Both the position numbers and the translations under genes were made by a program. A stretch of 64,000 nt of DNA from Brachybacterium sp. UMB0905 (GTDB lineage Bacteria > Actinomycetota > Actinomycetes > Actinomycetales > Dermabacteraceae). Within the stretch, counting starts at the first letter, position 1; every line of letters starts with the position of its first letter. A model generated the notes under the pieces. That model was not told the origin of the DNA and searched no databases. It saw nothing but the letters and a program-made list of their open reading frames with translations. Shown piece after piece: positions 16,170 to 24,848 of the stretch. Location of the stretch: NCBI RefSeq assembly GCF_002871795.1, contig NZ_PNHL01000008.1:30266-94265 (forward strand), given 5' to 3'.

Positions 16170-17476
16170 CGCCGATCCCCCATAATGGCTCACCACCGGA
16201 GAAAGTTGAAATGAATCCTCCCAAAACGTCAAGCTCCACCACGCCGCTGTGGACGCGTGACTACGCGGTGTGGTTCGGCGCGGACACGTCGGGTGCCCTG
16301 GTCATGGGCATGCAGATGATCGCCGCGCCGTTGGTGCTGTTCGAGGTGACCGGCTCCACCGCCACAGCGGGGGTGATCACTGCTCTGACCGGCGTGGTCT
16401 CGCTCGTTCTCACGGTGCCGGCCGGGGTGCTGCTGGATCGCTGGCCTCGACGCCGGGTGATCGTCGTCACCGCATTGGCACAGGCGGTGATCTTCGCAGG
16501 CGGAGTCGGGCTGTATCTCACCGGGCACCTGGTGATGACGGTGCTGGCACTGATCCTCATGCTGCTGACGGCCGTGGGGACCCTCGCCGGCCCCGCCACG
16601 AATGCCGCTCTGCGGCAGGTGGTGGGTGTGGACAATCTGCCGCGCGCAATGAGTCTGAACCAGGGCCGTGATGCCTTCATCCAACTTGCCAGCGGGCCGA
16701 CCGCAGGACTGCTGTTCACGCTCGCCCCCTGGTTGCCATGGCTCGTGAATACAGTCGCCTCGGTCCTGAAATCCACCTCCGCGTCGTTCCTCAGCGACCC
16801 CATGGTGCCGCCCGGCACCGCCGCCCGCACCCCGTTTTGGAAGGATCTCGGCACCGGCGCATCGTTTCTTCTGAAGAACCGGATGCTGCTGGTCCTCACG
16901 ATCGCCGCGTCGCTCATCAACTTCGCCGGCACCGGCGTGATGCAGGGTCTGTTTCTGGGCTTGCAGCTCTCCGCGCAGACGGCGCACCTGGTGGGGTGGA
17001 CGGCCACTGGGATCGCGATCGGGTCTCTGCTCGGTGCCTCCCTCAGCGCTGTCCTGGTCAAGCGCGTCGGCACCGGAATTCTCCTCGCCGCCGGCTTCGC
17101 GTGGGAAGCAGCGGCCATCGTGAGCATCGCTCTGGCACCGCCCGGTATCCTCACCGTGATGCTGGTCGGCGTGATCTTCGTGGCGATCCCCGCGATCAAC
17201 GCGGGCAGCCTGGGGCTCATCATGGCGATCAGCCCGGCGGAGCTGCAGGGCCGGGTGGTGACCACCATCTCGATGCTGAGCATGGCGATGACTCCGTTGG
17301 CGAGCCTCGCCGCCGGCGTCGGGCTGGCGCATCTGACGCCCTCCATCCTGTACCTGGCATTCGCGGCGGTGTCCCTGCTGCCGGCCCTCATGGTGCTGGT
17401 CTCAGCGCCGCTGCGGGCGATCCCCGCCTCTGGAGCCTGGGAGGAGCACCTCTCGCACCTCACGGTGCGCACCTGA
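16166..17476 (+). CDS. MFS transporter, possible lanthipeptide exporter
   Basis: A major facilitator superfamily permease of up to 436 aa with about 12 hydrophobic segments and the loop 2-3 signature GVLLDRWPRRRVIV (G-x-L-x-D-R-x-x-R). The first ATG overlaps the synthetase stop (ATGA). An internal ATG at 16211, preceded by GGAGAAAG, is an equally good start. Its GC-rich codon use matches the host rather than the synthetase, so the gene may be resident and only recently placed beside it. The coupling suggests export of, or immunity to, the peptide product; multidrug efflux is the alternative. Confidence 0.8.
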   Translation: MTPIPHNGSPPEKVEMNPPKTSSSTTPLWTRDYAVWFGADTSGALVMGMQMIAAPLVLFEVTGSTATAGVITALTGVVSLVLTVPAGVLLDRWPRRRVIVVTALAQAVIFAGGVGLYLTGHLVMTVLALILMLLTAVGTLAGPATNAALRQVVGVDNLPRAMSLNQGRDAFIQLASGPTAGLLFTLAPWLPWLVNTVASVLKSTSASFLSDPMVPPGTAARTPFWKDLGTGASFLLKNRMLLVLTIAASLINFAGTGVMQGLFLGLQLSAQTAHLVGWTATGIAIGSLLGASLSAVLVKRVGTGILLAAGFAWEAAAIVSIALAPPGILTVMLVGVIFVAIPAINAGSLGLIMAISPAELQGRVVTTISMLSMAMTPLASLAAGVGLAHLTPSILYLAFAAVSLLPALMVLVSAPLRAIPASGAWEEHLSHLTVRT

Positions 17477-17489
17477 GCCCGTCCGCTCC

Positions 17490-18533
17490 TCAGCGCTCCG
17501 GCGCGGCGAGCGCCCACGGCGCAGCGGGATGCTCGCGGGTCCAGCGAGCGGGCCGGGTGCGGCGGGTCTGGCAGCGGGGGCACCAGAACACAGTGCGCCC
17601 GGTCATATCGGCGCTACGGATGATGGTGCCGCACAGGCGGCAGGGCAGGGTCTGGCGGTGGTAGACGTAGAAGGACTGCTCACGAGGCACCACGCCGGGG
17701 TCCTCATCGCCGTTCTGGCGGGTGCCGCGGGAACGTTCGATGATCCGTGCCTCGATCTCGCGGTGCTCCACCTGGGTGGTGACGATCCGTCCGGTGCGCG
17801 CCCCGTAGGTCATGAGGGCCACGAGGTCCTCCCACATGTCCTGAAGCAGCCCCGGGCCCAGCTCGGTGCCGGGCACGAAGGGGTCCAGGCGGGCCCGGAA
17901 CAGCAGCTCGGCGCGATAGATGTTCCCGATTCCCGCGACGATCTTCTGGTTCATGAGCAGGGTGCCGATGGGGCTGCGGGAGCGGCGCACCGCCGCCGTG
18001 AACCTCGTGCGCCCTGCGTCCCCGGCGTGGTCGGCGCGCAGCGGATCTGGTCCCAGGCGCGCAAGCACCGCCGCGCGGCCGGCGGCGTCGAGGACCTCGC
18101 AGGCTGTGGGACCGGTGAGGTCCGCGAGCCCCGTCGGCCCCATGATCCGCAGCCGCACCGTCTCGCGCGGCACCAGCTGCCGCCAGTTCTCGCCTCCGGT
18201 GAGGGCATCCTCGCGCTCTCCCATCCGCACGCGTGGTGCGCCGATCGCATGGGCATCCGCGAAGCCGGGCTCCCCGGCGAAAGTCCACGAGCCGTACAAC
18301 CCCAGGTGCACGTGCACCCAGCGCACCACGGGCGCGTCCAGCTCCACATCGGCCGACGGGGCGAAGGCCAGGAACAGGTGCTTGCCCGCAGCTTCGGCGG
18401 CCAGCAGCACCATGCCGTCGATGTCGGCGGCCTCGAGGAAGCGGCCCTGGGGGCTCGAGGTGCGCACGCGATGCCCGGCAAAGGCACGGCCGAGCGCCGC
18501 GGCGAGCCGGTGGACGGTATGCCCCTCCGGCAT
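17490..18533 (-). CDS. Fpg/Nei family DNA glycosylase, endonuclease VIII-like
   Basis: A 347-aa base-excision repair glycosylase and AP lyase. The N-terminus MPEGHTVHRLA carries the catalytic Pro2/Glu3 of the Nei branch. The helix-two-turn-helix is IVAGIGNIYRAELLFRARLDP at about 215-235, and the zinc finger CRLCGTI...FWCPRCQ near 290-320 binds DNA. Nei-type enzymes remove oxidised pyrimidines. The last 30 residues (RRTRPARWTREHP) are a short basic extension. Its start shares one base with the rpiB stop, so the two genes are coupled. Confidence 0.92.
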   Translation of the reverse strand: MPEGHTVHRLAAALGRAFAGHRVRTSSPQGRFLEAADIDGMVLLAAEAAGKHLFLAFAPSADVELDAPVVRWVHVHLGLYGSWTFAGEPGFADAHAIGAPRVRMGEREDALTGGENWRQLVPRETVRLRIMGPTGLADLTGPTACEVLDAAGRAAVLARLGPDPLRADHAGDAGRTRFTAAVRRSRSPIGTLLMNQKIVAGIGNIYRAELLFRARLDPFVPGTELGPGLLQDMWEDLVALMTYGARTGRIVTTQVEHREIEARIIERSRGTRQNGDEDPGVVPREQSFYVYHRQTLPCRLCGTIIRSADMTGRTVFWCPRCQTRRTRPARWTREHPAAPWALAAPER

Positions 18534-19042
18534 CAGTCGGTCGTGGCGCCCGCAGCGGGGGTGTTCTCCTCATGGCCACCAGCGTCCTCGTAGCCGCCGG
18601 TGCGCTCGTAGCGGGCCATGAGGTCGATGCGGCGCTGGTGCCGCTCAGCGCCGGAGAACGGCTCGGCGAGGAACACGTCGATCAGCTGCTCGAGCTCCTC
18701 CTCGCTGTGCTGGCGGGCCCCGACGGAGATGACGTTCGCGTCGTTGTGCTCACGGGCCAGGCGCGCGGTGTCCTCGTTCCACACCAGGGCGGCGCGCACC
18801 CCGGCGACCTTGTTCGCGGCGATCTGCTCGCCGTTGCCGGAGCCGCCGATCACGATGCCGAGCGCGCCGGGCTCGGCAACGACGGCCTCGCCCACCGCCG
18901 TGCAGAACGGCGGGTAGTCATCCAGCGCGTCATAGCTGTGGGCGCCGTGGTCGGTGACCTCGTGGCCCTTGTTCTGGAGGTTCTGGACGAGCCGGTTCTT
19001 GAGCTCGAAACCGGCATGATCGGTGCCGATGTGGATGCGCAT
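18533..19042 (-). CDS. rpiB: ribose-5-phosphate isomerase B
   Basis: A 169-aa RpiB/LacAB-type isomerase that interconverts ribose 5-phosphate and ribulose 5-phosphate in the pentose phosphate pathway. The N-terminus MRIHIGTDHAGFELK supplies the phosphate- and ring-opening residues. The motif IGGSGNGEQIAANK shows the actinobacterial variant in which Glu replaces the catalytic Cys of the E. coli enzyme. A flexible acidic tail follows residue 150. It is cotranscribed with the downstream glycosylase gene (TGATG overlap). Confidence 0.95.
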   Translation of the reverse strand: MRIHIGTDHAGFELKNRLVQNLQNKGHEVTDHGAHSYDALDDYPPFCTAVGEAVVAEPGALGIVIGGSGNGEQIAANKVAGVRAALVWNEDTARLAREHNDANVISVGARQHSEEELEQLIDVFLAEPFSGAERHQRRIDLMARYERTGGYEDAGGHEENTPAAGATTD

Positions 19043-19125
19043 GCGGGGGTGCCTTTCAGTGCGGGGGCAACAGTGCGGTGCGGGGTGAGACAGGGCAGGG
19101 ATGCGCCGGGCAGGGGCGCGGCGGG

Positions 19126-19734
19126 TCAGTCGAAGATGGGGCCGACGGTGCGGGTGCGCTTGATCTCGAAGAACCCCTCGACGCTTGCGAGCGCCGCGAG
19201 ACCATCCAGCAGAGCGCCGGCCTCCTCCCCCTTCGGGGCCGGGGAGATGACGGGCCCGAAGTAGGCGCGGCCGGTGCCGAACGAGATCACCGGAGTGCCC
19301 ACCTCATCGCCCACCAGATCGATCACAGCCTGCTGGCGGCGGCGCAGCTCATCATCCAGGGAGGTGTCCTCGTACGCGGCGATGAGCTGCGCATCCAGGG
19401 AGGTCGCCGCCAGGCCCGCCTCCGCGGCGGCGCGCAGATCGCCGTGGCCGCCCACGTGGTGGTGGGTGCCGAAGGCGGTGTAGTACGCGGCGACATCTTC
19501 CTGGCTGCCCTGCTGCGCGATGGCCAGGGCCACGCGGGCGGGGCCCCACGCGGCGTCCATCGCCTCGCGGTAGCCGGGATCCAGGTCACGGCCCTCGTTC
19601 AGGGCGGACAGGGACATGATCGAGAAGGTGACATCGAGGTCGCGGACCTCGGCGGCGTTCAGCAGCCAGCGGCTGGTCATCCAGGCCCAGGGGCAGGTGG
19701 GATCGAAGAACATCTCGACGCTCTGCGTGGTCAC
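19126..19734 (-). CDS. DsbA-fold reductase, mycothiol-dependent nitroreductase (Rv2466c) family
   Basis: A 202-aa thioredoxin-fold protein with an inserted helical domain. FDPTCPWAWMTSRW gives the CPWA active site (a single redox Cys followed by Pro-Trp) that marks the Rv2466c/mycoredoxin-2 group, and the phrase MSLSALNEGRDL also matches that group. Those enzymes reduce substrates with mycothiol, which agrees with the MshA/MshB-like pair at 1.3-3.5 kb. The GTG at 19734 is chosen because AAAGGAG lies 6 nt upstream; an in-frame GTG at 19761 would add nine residues and bury that site. Confidence 0.85.
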   Translation of the reverse strand: MTTQSVEMFFDPTCPWAWMTSRWLLNAAEVRDLDVTFSIMSLSALNEGRDLDPGYREAMDAAWGPARVALAIAQQGSQEDVAAYYTAFGTHHHVGGHGDLRAAAEAGLAATSLDAQLIAAYEDTSLDDELRRRQQAVIDLVGDEVGTPVISFGTGRAYFGPVISPAPKGEEAGALLDGLAALASVEGFFEIKRTRTVGPIFD

Positions 19735-19898
19735 AGGGAGCTCCTTTGCGGTGCGTGGCACCGGTAGCGGTCGGTGATGCGTTCCATCATCTCACCTCGG
19801 AAAAGACATTGCGTCTGTGCGCGCAGGTGGTGTGGGATTCTGGGGTGCCTCGCCGTGATCGCTCCCCTGTACTCGACAGTCCCTCACCACGCGCCGCC

Positions 19899-21632
19899 AT
19901 GGCGCCGTCGGTGATGCACTCGATCATGCGCGGCCACCGTCGGCGTATCCCGGGGATCATGGTGCTGAGCATCCTGGTGGAAGCCGTGGATATGGCGATC
20001 CCCGTCGTGGTGGGGCTCATCATCGACTTAGGGATCGTGCGCGGGAACCTCGCCCTGACACTCGCCGGGGCCGCCGGCATCTTCGTGGTGCGGCTGCTGT
20101 CCACCTGGGCGTGGGCGCTGCTGTTCGAGATCTCCCAGCGGGCCCGCATGTATGAGCGGCACCGCCTGCGCGTGGCGGTGACCGGCGCGGTGCTGGATCC
20201 ACGCTCGCGGCAAGTGCGTCGGCCCTCCGGGGAGGTGCTGTCGATCGCGACGTCCGATGCGGACAAAGCCAGCGATGTGATCGACATGCTGGCCTGGGCG
20301 GCCCCGGCCTCCGCCGTCGTGCTGGCCGCCTGCGGGTGGCTGGCCTGGCTGGATCCGTGGCTGGGGCTCGCGACCCTCATCGGCATCACGGTGATGATCC
20401 TCGTGATCCGGGTGATCTCCCCCGTGCTCTCGGAGCGCTATGACGCCCAGCAGTCGAAGGCCGCCGATGCTGCGGCGACCGCGACCGACCTCGTACACGG
20501 GCTGCGGGTGCTGCAGGGCCTGGGCGTGCAGTCCCGGGCCCGCGCCCAGTACCGTCGGCGCTCCCGCATCGCCCTGGACGCAGCGCTGGTCAACGCCCGC
20601 TACTCCGGGATCGCCGGGGGCCTGACCACGCTCGTGACCGCCGGGATGATGGCGGCGGTGGTGATCATCGCCGCGCAGCGCACCATCGCAGAGGCCATGA
20701 CGGTGGGCACCCTCATCGCCGTGGTGGGCGTGGCCCGCAACACGATGGGCATGCTGCAGGGGCTCTCCGGCATCCCGGTGTGGTGGGCCTCGATGTCCAC
20801 CTCCGGCCGACGCGTACGCGACCTGCTGGCGGACCTCGGCCGCACGATCGATGACCCGGACCTGCAGATCTCGACACTGCGCGAGGCCCATGACGACCGG
20901 GGAGAGACCCGCCGCGGGGAGCGGCGCGGCGCCGCCGGCGGACTGCACCTGCGCGGCGTAGACAGCGGGACCCTGCGTGGGCTCACCCTGCAGGTGCCCG
21001 ATGGGCGCGTGGTCGCGCTCGCCTGCGCGGATGTGCGCGATGCGGAGTCCGTGATCGCCGCGGTCTCCGGCCGCGCCGAGTGCGCCGGGGTGCATGTGGG
21101 CGCCCAGGAGATCACACCGGAGAACCGCTTCACCACCCGCGCGGATCTGCTGGTGGAGCCGCACGTGGTGGATCTGTTCGACGGGACGCTGCGCGAGCAG
21201 CTCGCCACCCGCTCCCCCGCGTCCGCCGCGCCCGGCTGGGAGGAGCGCGCCCTGCATGCGGCAGGCGCGGAGGATCTGCTGCGAATCCTGCCCGAGGGTT
21301 TCGACACCCGTATCCTGGATCGCGGCGCGAACCTCTCCGGCGGGCAGCGCCAGCGCATCGCCCTGGCCCGCGCCGTCGCCGCCGACGCACCGGTGCTCGT
21401 GCTCCATGACCCCACCACCGCGGTCGATGCCGTCACCGAGGGGCATATCGCCGAGGCGCTCGTGGCCGCCCGCCGCAGCGAGGACCGCGCGACGCTGCTG
21501 GTCACCCGCGCCCCGGCGCTGCTGCGTGAGGCCGATGAGGTGGTGTTCGTGCGCGGCGGCAGGATCACCGCGCACGGCGATCACACGACGTTGATGGACC
21601 GCGATGACTACCGGGAGATGGTGCAGCGATGA
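19899..21632 (+). CDS. ABC exporter half-transporter with degenerate ATPase site
   Basis: About 577 aa: a six-segment membrane domain (to about residue 310) and an ATPase domain. The nucleotide site is heavily altered: the Walker A position reads ALACADVRDAES with no GxxGxGK(S/T), Walker B ends in HDP so the catalytic Glu is missing, and the H-loop His is replaced (LVTRAP). The signature LSGGQRQR is intact. It would therefore lend its signature to the partner's functional ATP site. The start is uncertain; the ATG at 19899 is used because it begins just before the first membrane segment. It overlaps the next gene by 4 nt. Confidence 0.85.
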   Translation: MAPSVMHSIMRGHRRRIPGIMVLSILVEAVDMAIPVVVGLIIDLGIVRGNLALTLAGAAGIFVVRLLSTWAWALLFEISQRARMYERHRLRVAVTGAVLDPRSRQVRRPSGEVLSIATSDADKASDVIDMLAWAAPASAVVLAACGWLAWLDPWLGLATLIGITVMILVIRVISPVLSERYDAQQSKAADAAATATDLVHGLRVLQGLGVQSRARAQYRRRSRIALDAALVNARYSGIAGGLTTLVTAGMMAAVVIIAAQRTIAEAMTVGTLIAVVGVARNTMGMLQGLSGIPVWWASMSTSGRRVRDLLADLGRTIDDPDLQISTLREAHDDRGETRRGERRGAAGGLHLRGVDSGTLRGLTLQVPDGRVVALACADVRDAESVIAAVSGRAECAGVHVGAQEITPENRFTTRADLLVEPHVVDLFDGTLREQLATRSPASAAPGWEERALHAAGAEDLLRILPEGFDTRILDRGANLSGGQRQRIALARAVAADAPVLVLHDPTTAVDAVTEGHIAEALVAARRSEDRATLLVTRAPALLREADEVVFVRGGRITAHGDHTTLMDRDDYREMVQR

Positions 21633-23500
21633 GCCGAGGCAGCACGCAGGCCGCGCCGATCGCGGATCTCACAGACGTGGACTGGGATGCCTCCCCCGAG
21701 GAGCTGCTGGCCGCCGATGCCACGGCCGCACGCCAGCTGGATGAGCATGCCCAGATCCTGCCGATCGCCGATGTCCCCACCACGCTGCGGCACATGCGGG
21801 CACGGCTGTGGCGCTACCGCGGGATGGCGCTGCTGACCTTCCTGGTCGTCACCGCCGGTGCGGTTGCCGCAGCCTGGATGCCGCGTCTGATCGGCGGGGC
21901 GGTGGACCTCGTGGTCTCCGGGGCCACGAGCGCGGATCTGTGGCGCCAGGGCGGATTGATCATGCTCGCGGGCGTGCTGCAGGCGGCGCTCACGGCGCTC
22001 GGGTGGTCGCTCGTGAGCGCGCTCGGGCAGCGGGTGCTGGCGGGCATGCGCGAGGACGTGATCGACCGGGCCCTGGACCTGCCTGCGCAGACCATGGAGA
22101 TCACCGGGATCGGCGATGCTCTCTCCCGCGTGGCCGATGACGTGGATGTCACCGCTCGCGCCGTGAACAACGTCGTGCCGAACCTGATCCAGATGGGCTT
22201 CTACGTCCTGGTGACGATGCTCGGCATGGTCACCCTCTCCCCGTGGCTGCTGATCCTGCTGGCCGTGGTGGTGCCGATGTATCTGGGGGCCGCCGTGTGG
22301 TACCTGCGGCGCACCGCCCCGATCTACCGGCGGGAGCGCGTGGCGATGGGGGCCCGCGCCCAGGGTCTGCTCTCGGCGATCCACGGCATCCCCACCGTGC
22401 ACGCCTATGGCATCGAGCGCCGCGAGACCCGCCACGTCGCGGTGCTCTCCGAGGCGGCGGTGGTGCTCGGCATGCGGGTGATGACGATGGTCGTGCGGCT
22501 CGTGCGGTTCATGGTCTGGCCGGAGAACATCGCGATCACCCTGGTGCTGATCCTGGGCTATGTGATGGTGAACGTCTCCGGCGCCCCGGTGGGGCTTGTG
22601 ACCGCGGCGGCGCTGTACCTCATCAGTCTGCTGTGGCCGATGATGAACCTCATCTTCAGCCTCGATGATGTGCAGGCGGCCGCCGCGTCCCTCACCCGCA
22701 TGGTGGGGGTGATCGAGACGATCGATCCCGCAGCCTCCCCCGGCGCGGAGGTCCCCGCGGATGCGTCGATCCGTCTGCGCGGCGTCTCCCACGCCTACCT
22801 CGAGGATGAGGACGGCACCGAGCATGTGGTGCTGCAGCCGATCGACCTGGACATCGCCTCCGGGGAGACGATCGCGCTGGTCGGGGCGTCCGGGGCGGGG
22901 AAGTCCACGCTCGCCTCGATTCTCGCCGGCACTCTCGAGCCACGCCACGGCCGCGTGCTGCACGGCGGTGCGGATCTGCGCAGCGCGGACCTCGAGGCGA
23001 TCCGGTCGCACGCGAGCATCGTCTCGCAGGATGTGCACGTCTTCCGCGGCACTCTCGCGGAGGATCTGCGGCTGGCCCGCCCCGAGGTGACCGAGGAGCA
23101 GCTGCTTCAGGCGCTGCGGATCGTCGACGCGGAGGCGTGGGCGCTCGAGCTGCCGCAGGGCCTGGACACCGAGGTGGGTGAGAAGGGCGAGCGGCTGACG
23201 GCCGAGCAGTCTCAGCAACTGGCGCTCGCGCGGATCGCCCTGCAGGATCCGCAGGTGCTGATCCTCGATGAGGCCACGGCCGATGAGGGCTCCTCCGGGG
23301 CGCGCGTCCTCGAGCGTGCGGCGCTCGAGGTGGCCCGCGGCCGCACCACGGTGATCGTCGCTCATCGGCTCTCACAGGCGAAGGAGGCGGACCGGATCCT
23401 CGTCATGGAGGACGGCTCCGTGGTGGAGCAGGGCACGCATGAGCAGCTGGTGGCGCTCGGCGGAGTGTACGGCAGGCTATGGGAAGCCTGGTCGGGCTGA
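21629..23500 (+). CDS. ABC exporter half-transporter, catalytic ATPase partner
   Basis: A 623-aa half-transporter with a cytoplasmic N-terminus of about 70 residues, six membrane segments and a C-terminal ATPase. Walker A (GASGAGKST, about 420), Walker B with Glu (LILDEATAD, about 542) and the H-loop (IVAHRLS) are canonical. The signature is altered to LTAEQSQQ in place of LSGGQ. This complements the upstream half exactly, giving one working and one dead site in the heterodimer, as in other asymmetric exporters. The exported substrate is unknown. Its ATG overlaps the stop of the first half. Confidence 0.9.
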   Translation: MSRGSTQAAPIADLTDVDWDASPEELLAADATAARQLDEHAQILPIADVPTTLRHMRARLWRYRGMALLTFLVVTAGAVAAAWMPRLIGGAVDLVVSGATSADLWRQGGLIMLAGVLQAALTALGWSLVSALGQRVLAGMREDVIDRALDLPAQTMEITGIGDALSRVADDVDVTARAVNNVVPNLIQMGFYVLVTMLGMVTLSPWLLILLAVVVPMYLGAAVWYLRRTAPIYRRERVAMGARAQGLLSAIHGIPTVHAYGIERRETRHVAVLSEAAVVLGMRVMTMVVRLVRFMVWPENIAITLVLILGYVMVNVSGAPVGLVTAAALYLISLLWPMMNLIFSLDDVQAAAASLTRMVGVIETIDPAASPGAEVPADASIRLRGVSHAYLEDEDGTEHVVLQPIDLDIASGETIALVGASGAGKSTLASILAGTLEPRHGRVLHGGADLRSADLEAIRSHASIVSQDVHVFRGTLAEDLRLARPEVTEEQLLQALRIVDAEAWALELPQGLDTEVGEKGERLTAEQSQQLALARIALQDPQVLILDEATADEGSSGARVLERAALEVARGRTTVIVAHRLSQAKEADRILVMEDGSVVEQGTHEQLVALGGVYGRLWEAWSG

Positions 23501-23545
23501 CCGGCACGGCTGCGCGGCGGCACCCCGGCCCCTGTCTCGCGGCCC

Positions 23546-24838
23546 TCAGCCGCGGCGCCGCAGCACGAGCACCCCACCGGTGAGCAGGACGATGCCCAGA
23601 AGCCCCAGCGCCCCGGCGCCGGCGAGCATGGCGACGCGCTGCCAGTCCAGGGTGCTGTCGTCGCGACCGAGGTCCAGCACGTCCTCGCTATCCTGCGCCT
23701 GGCCCTCGACCTCGAGGGTGAGGATCAGCCGCACCGGCTCTGAGCCCTCGGGCTTCTCGGACTCGGCGTCGACCGTGCGGGGCAGGCGGGTGATGATGAC
23801 GCGCTGCTGACCGGGCAGCCAGGTGGAGGCGATCCCAGAGTCATCGGCGCCGCGATTGCCCAGCGCCAACGGGGCGGGCATGCCACCGCCGGCGATATCT
23901 CCGACTGCCCCGATCTGCCAGCTGCCGCCGCCGACGGGCACGAGTTCGCGGGCGCTGTTGTGCACGCGCAGGGACATCTGCCCGGCATCCGGCGGAGCGG
24001 CGGTGATCTCGGTGCGCCAGCGCAGACGCTGCCCGAGCTCGACGGGGATGGACAGCACCGCGCTCTGCCCGGGAGTCAGCTCGAGCAGCACCGAGCCGGG
24101 GCCCACTTCCTGCGGATCGGCAAGGGAGCGCCCGGGGATCAGGGGCTCCGCATCGGTGGGGGCGACGGGGCTCGCGCCGTCATCGTCGATCGGTTCGGTG
24201 GCCGAGGGCTCCCCGGCGGCCAGGCCCGCGGGCTGCACGGCGACCTGCACCTCCACCGGCAGCGGCTGCTCGGCGAAGACCTCGCCGCGGCGCTGCACAC
24301 GCAGGAACAGGGCGCTGCCGGGGCATTCCTCCGGCCCGAGCGCCCCGGACAGCACCGTGGCGGTCACCGGCCCCGCACCGGTGTTCGGATCGCCGATGCC
24401 CTGCTCGGAATCAGCAGTGCAGGAGTCCCCGGAGGCGGTCACCACGGTGAGATCCGCGTCAAGCCGCGTGCCATAGGAGTCCTCGATCCCCTCCGCAGGA
24501 GCCGGGGCGGCGATGGTCGCGGCCGCGTGGATCCGCTCCCCCGGGTCGAGCTCCACCTTGTAGTACTTCACGGTGCCGCCCTCACCCTCGGCATCGGGCC
24601 CGGTCTCGAAGGAGTCGCGGTACTGGCCCGGCTCGATCGTGGTGGCCTGCGCGATCGAGGAGCCGCCGGCCACCTTGGTGCCGGTCGCGGTGTAGGCGCC
24701 CTCGGGGATGGAAGGCTCCTCGGCCGGGTCCGCGGCGGCGGGGATGACGCTCAGCGGAGCGAAGGTCAGCAGGAGGCACCCGATGAGCGCGGCCCCCAGG
24801 GAGCGGCGGGGTCGGCGGGCGCGCGAGTGCTCTAGCAT
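23546..24838 (-). CDS. secreted, membrane-anchored protein of unknown function
   Basis: A 430-aa protein with a signal peptide (Arg-rich start, hydrophobic residues about 14-35, AAADP cleavage region) and one C-terminal transmembrane helix followed by LRRRG, so nearly all of it faces outside. The exterior has two beta-rich segments reminiscent of repeated jelly-roll domains (YKVELDPGERIHA...; LELTPGQSAVLSIP...) joined by an acidic Asp/Pro-rich linker. No catalytic motif is seen. The start at 24838 has CATGAT 7 nt upstream on its strand. It diverges from the Ser/Thr kinase gene with only 10 nt between start codons, hinting at joint function. Confidence 0.7.
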   Translation of the reverse strand: MLEHSRARRPRRSLGAALIGCLLLTFAPLSVIPAAADPAEEPSIPEGAYTATGTKVAGGSSIAQATTIEPGQYRDSFETGPDAEGEGGTVKYYKVELDPGERIHAAATIAAPAPAEGIEDSYGTRLDADLTVVTASGDSCTADSEQGIGDPNTGAGPVTATVLSGALGPEECPGSALFLRVQRRGEVFAEQPLPVEVQVAVQPAGLAAGEPSATEPIDDDGASPVAPTDAEPLIPGRSLADPQEVGPGSVLLELTPGQSAVLSIPVELGQRLRWRTEITAAPPDAGQMSLRVHNSARELVPVGGGSWQIGAVGDIAGGGMPAPLALGNRGADDSGIASTWLPGQQRVIITRLPRTVDAESEKPEGSEPVRLILTLEVEGQAQDSEDVLDLGRDDSTLDWQRVAMLAGAGALGLLGIVLLTGGVLVLRRRG

Positions 24839-24848
24839 GTGCCCCATC

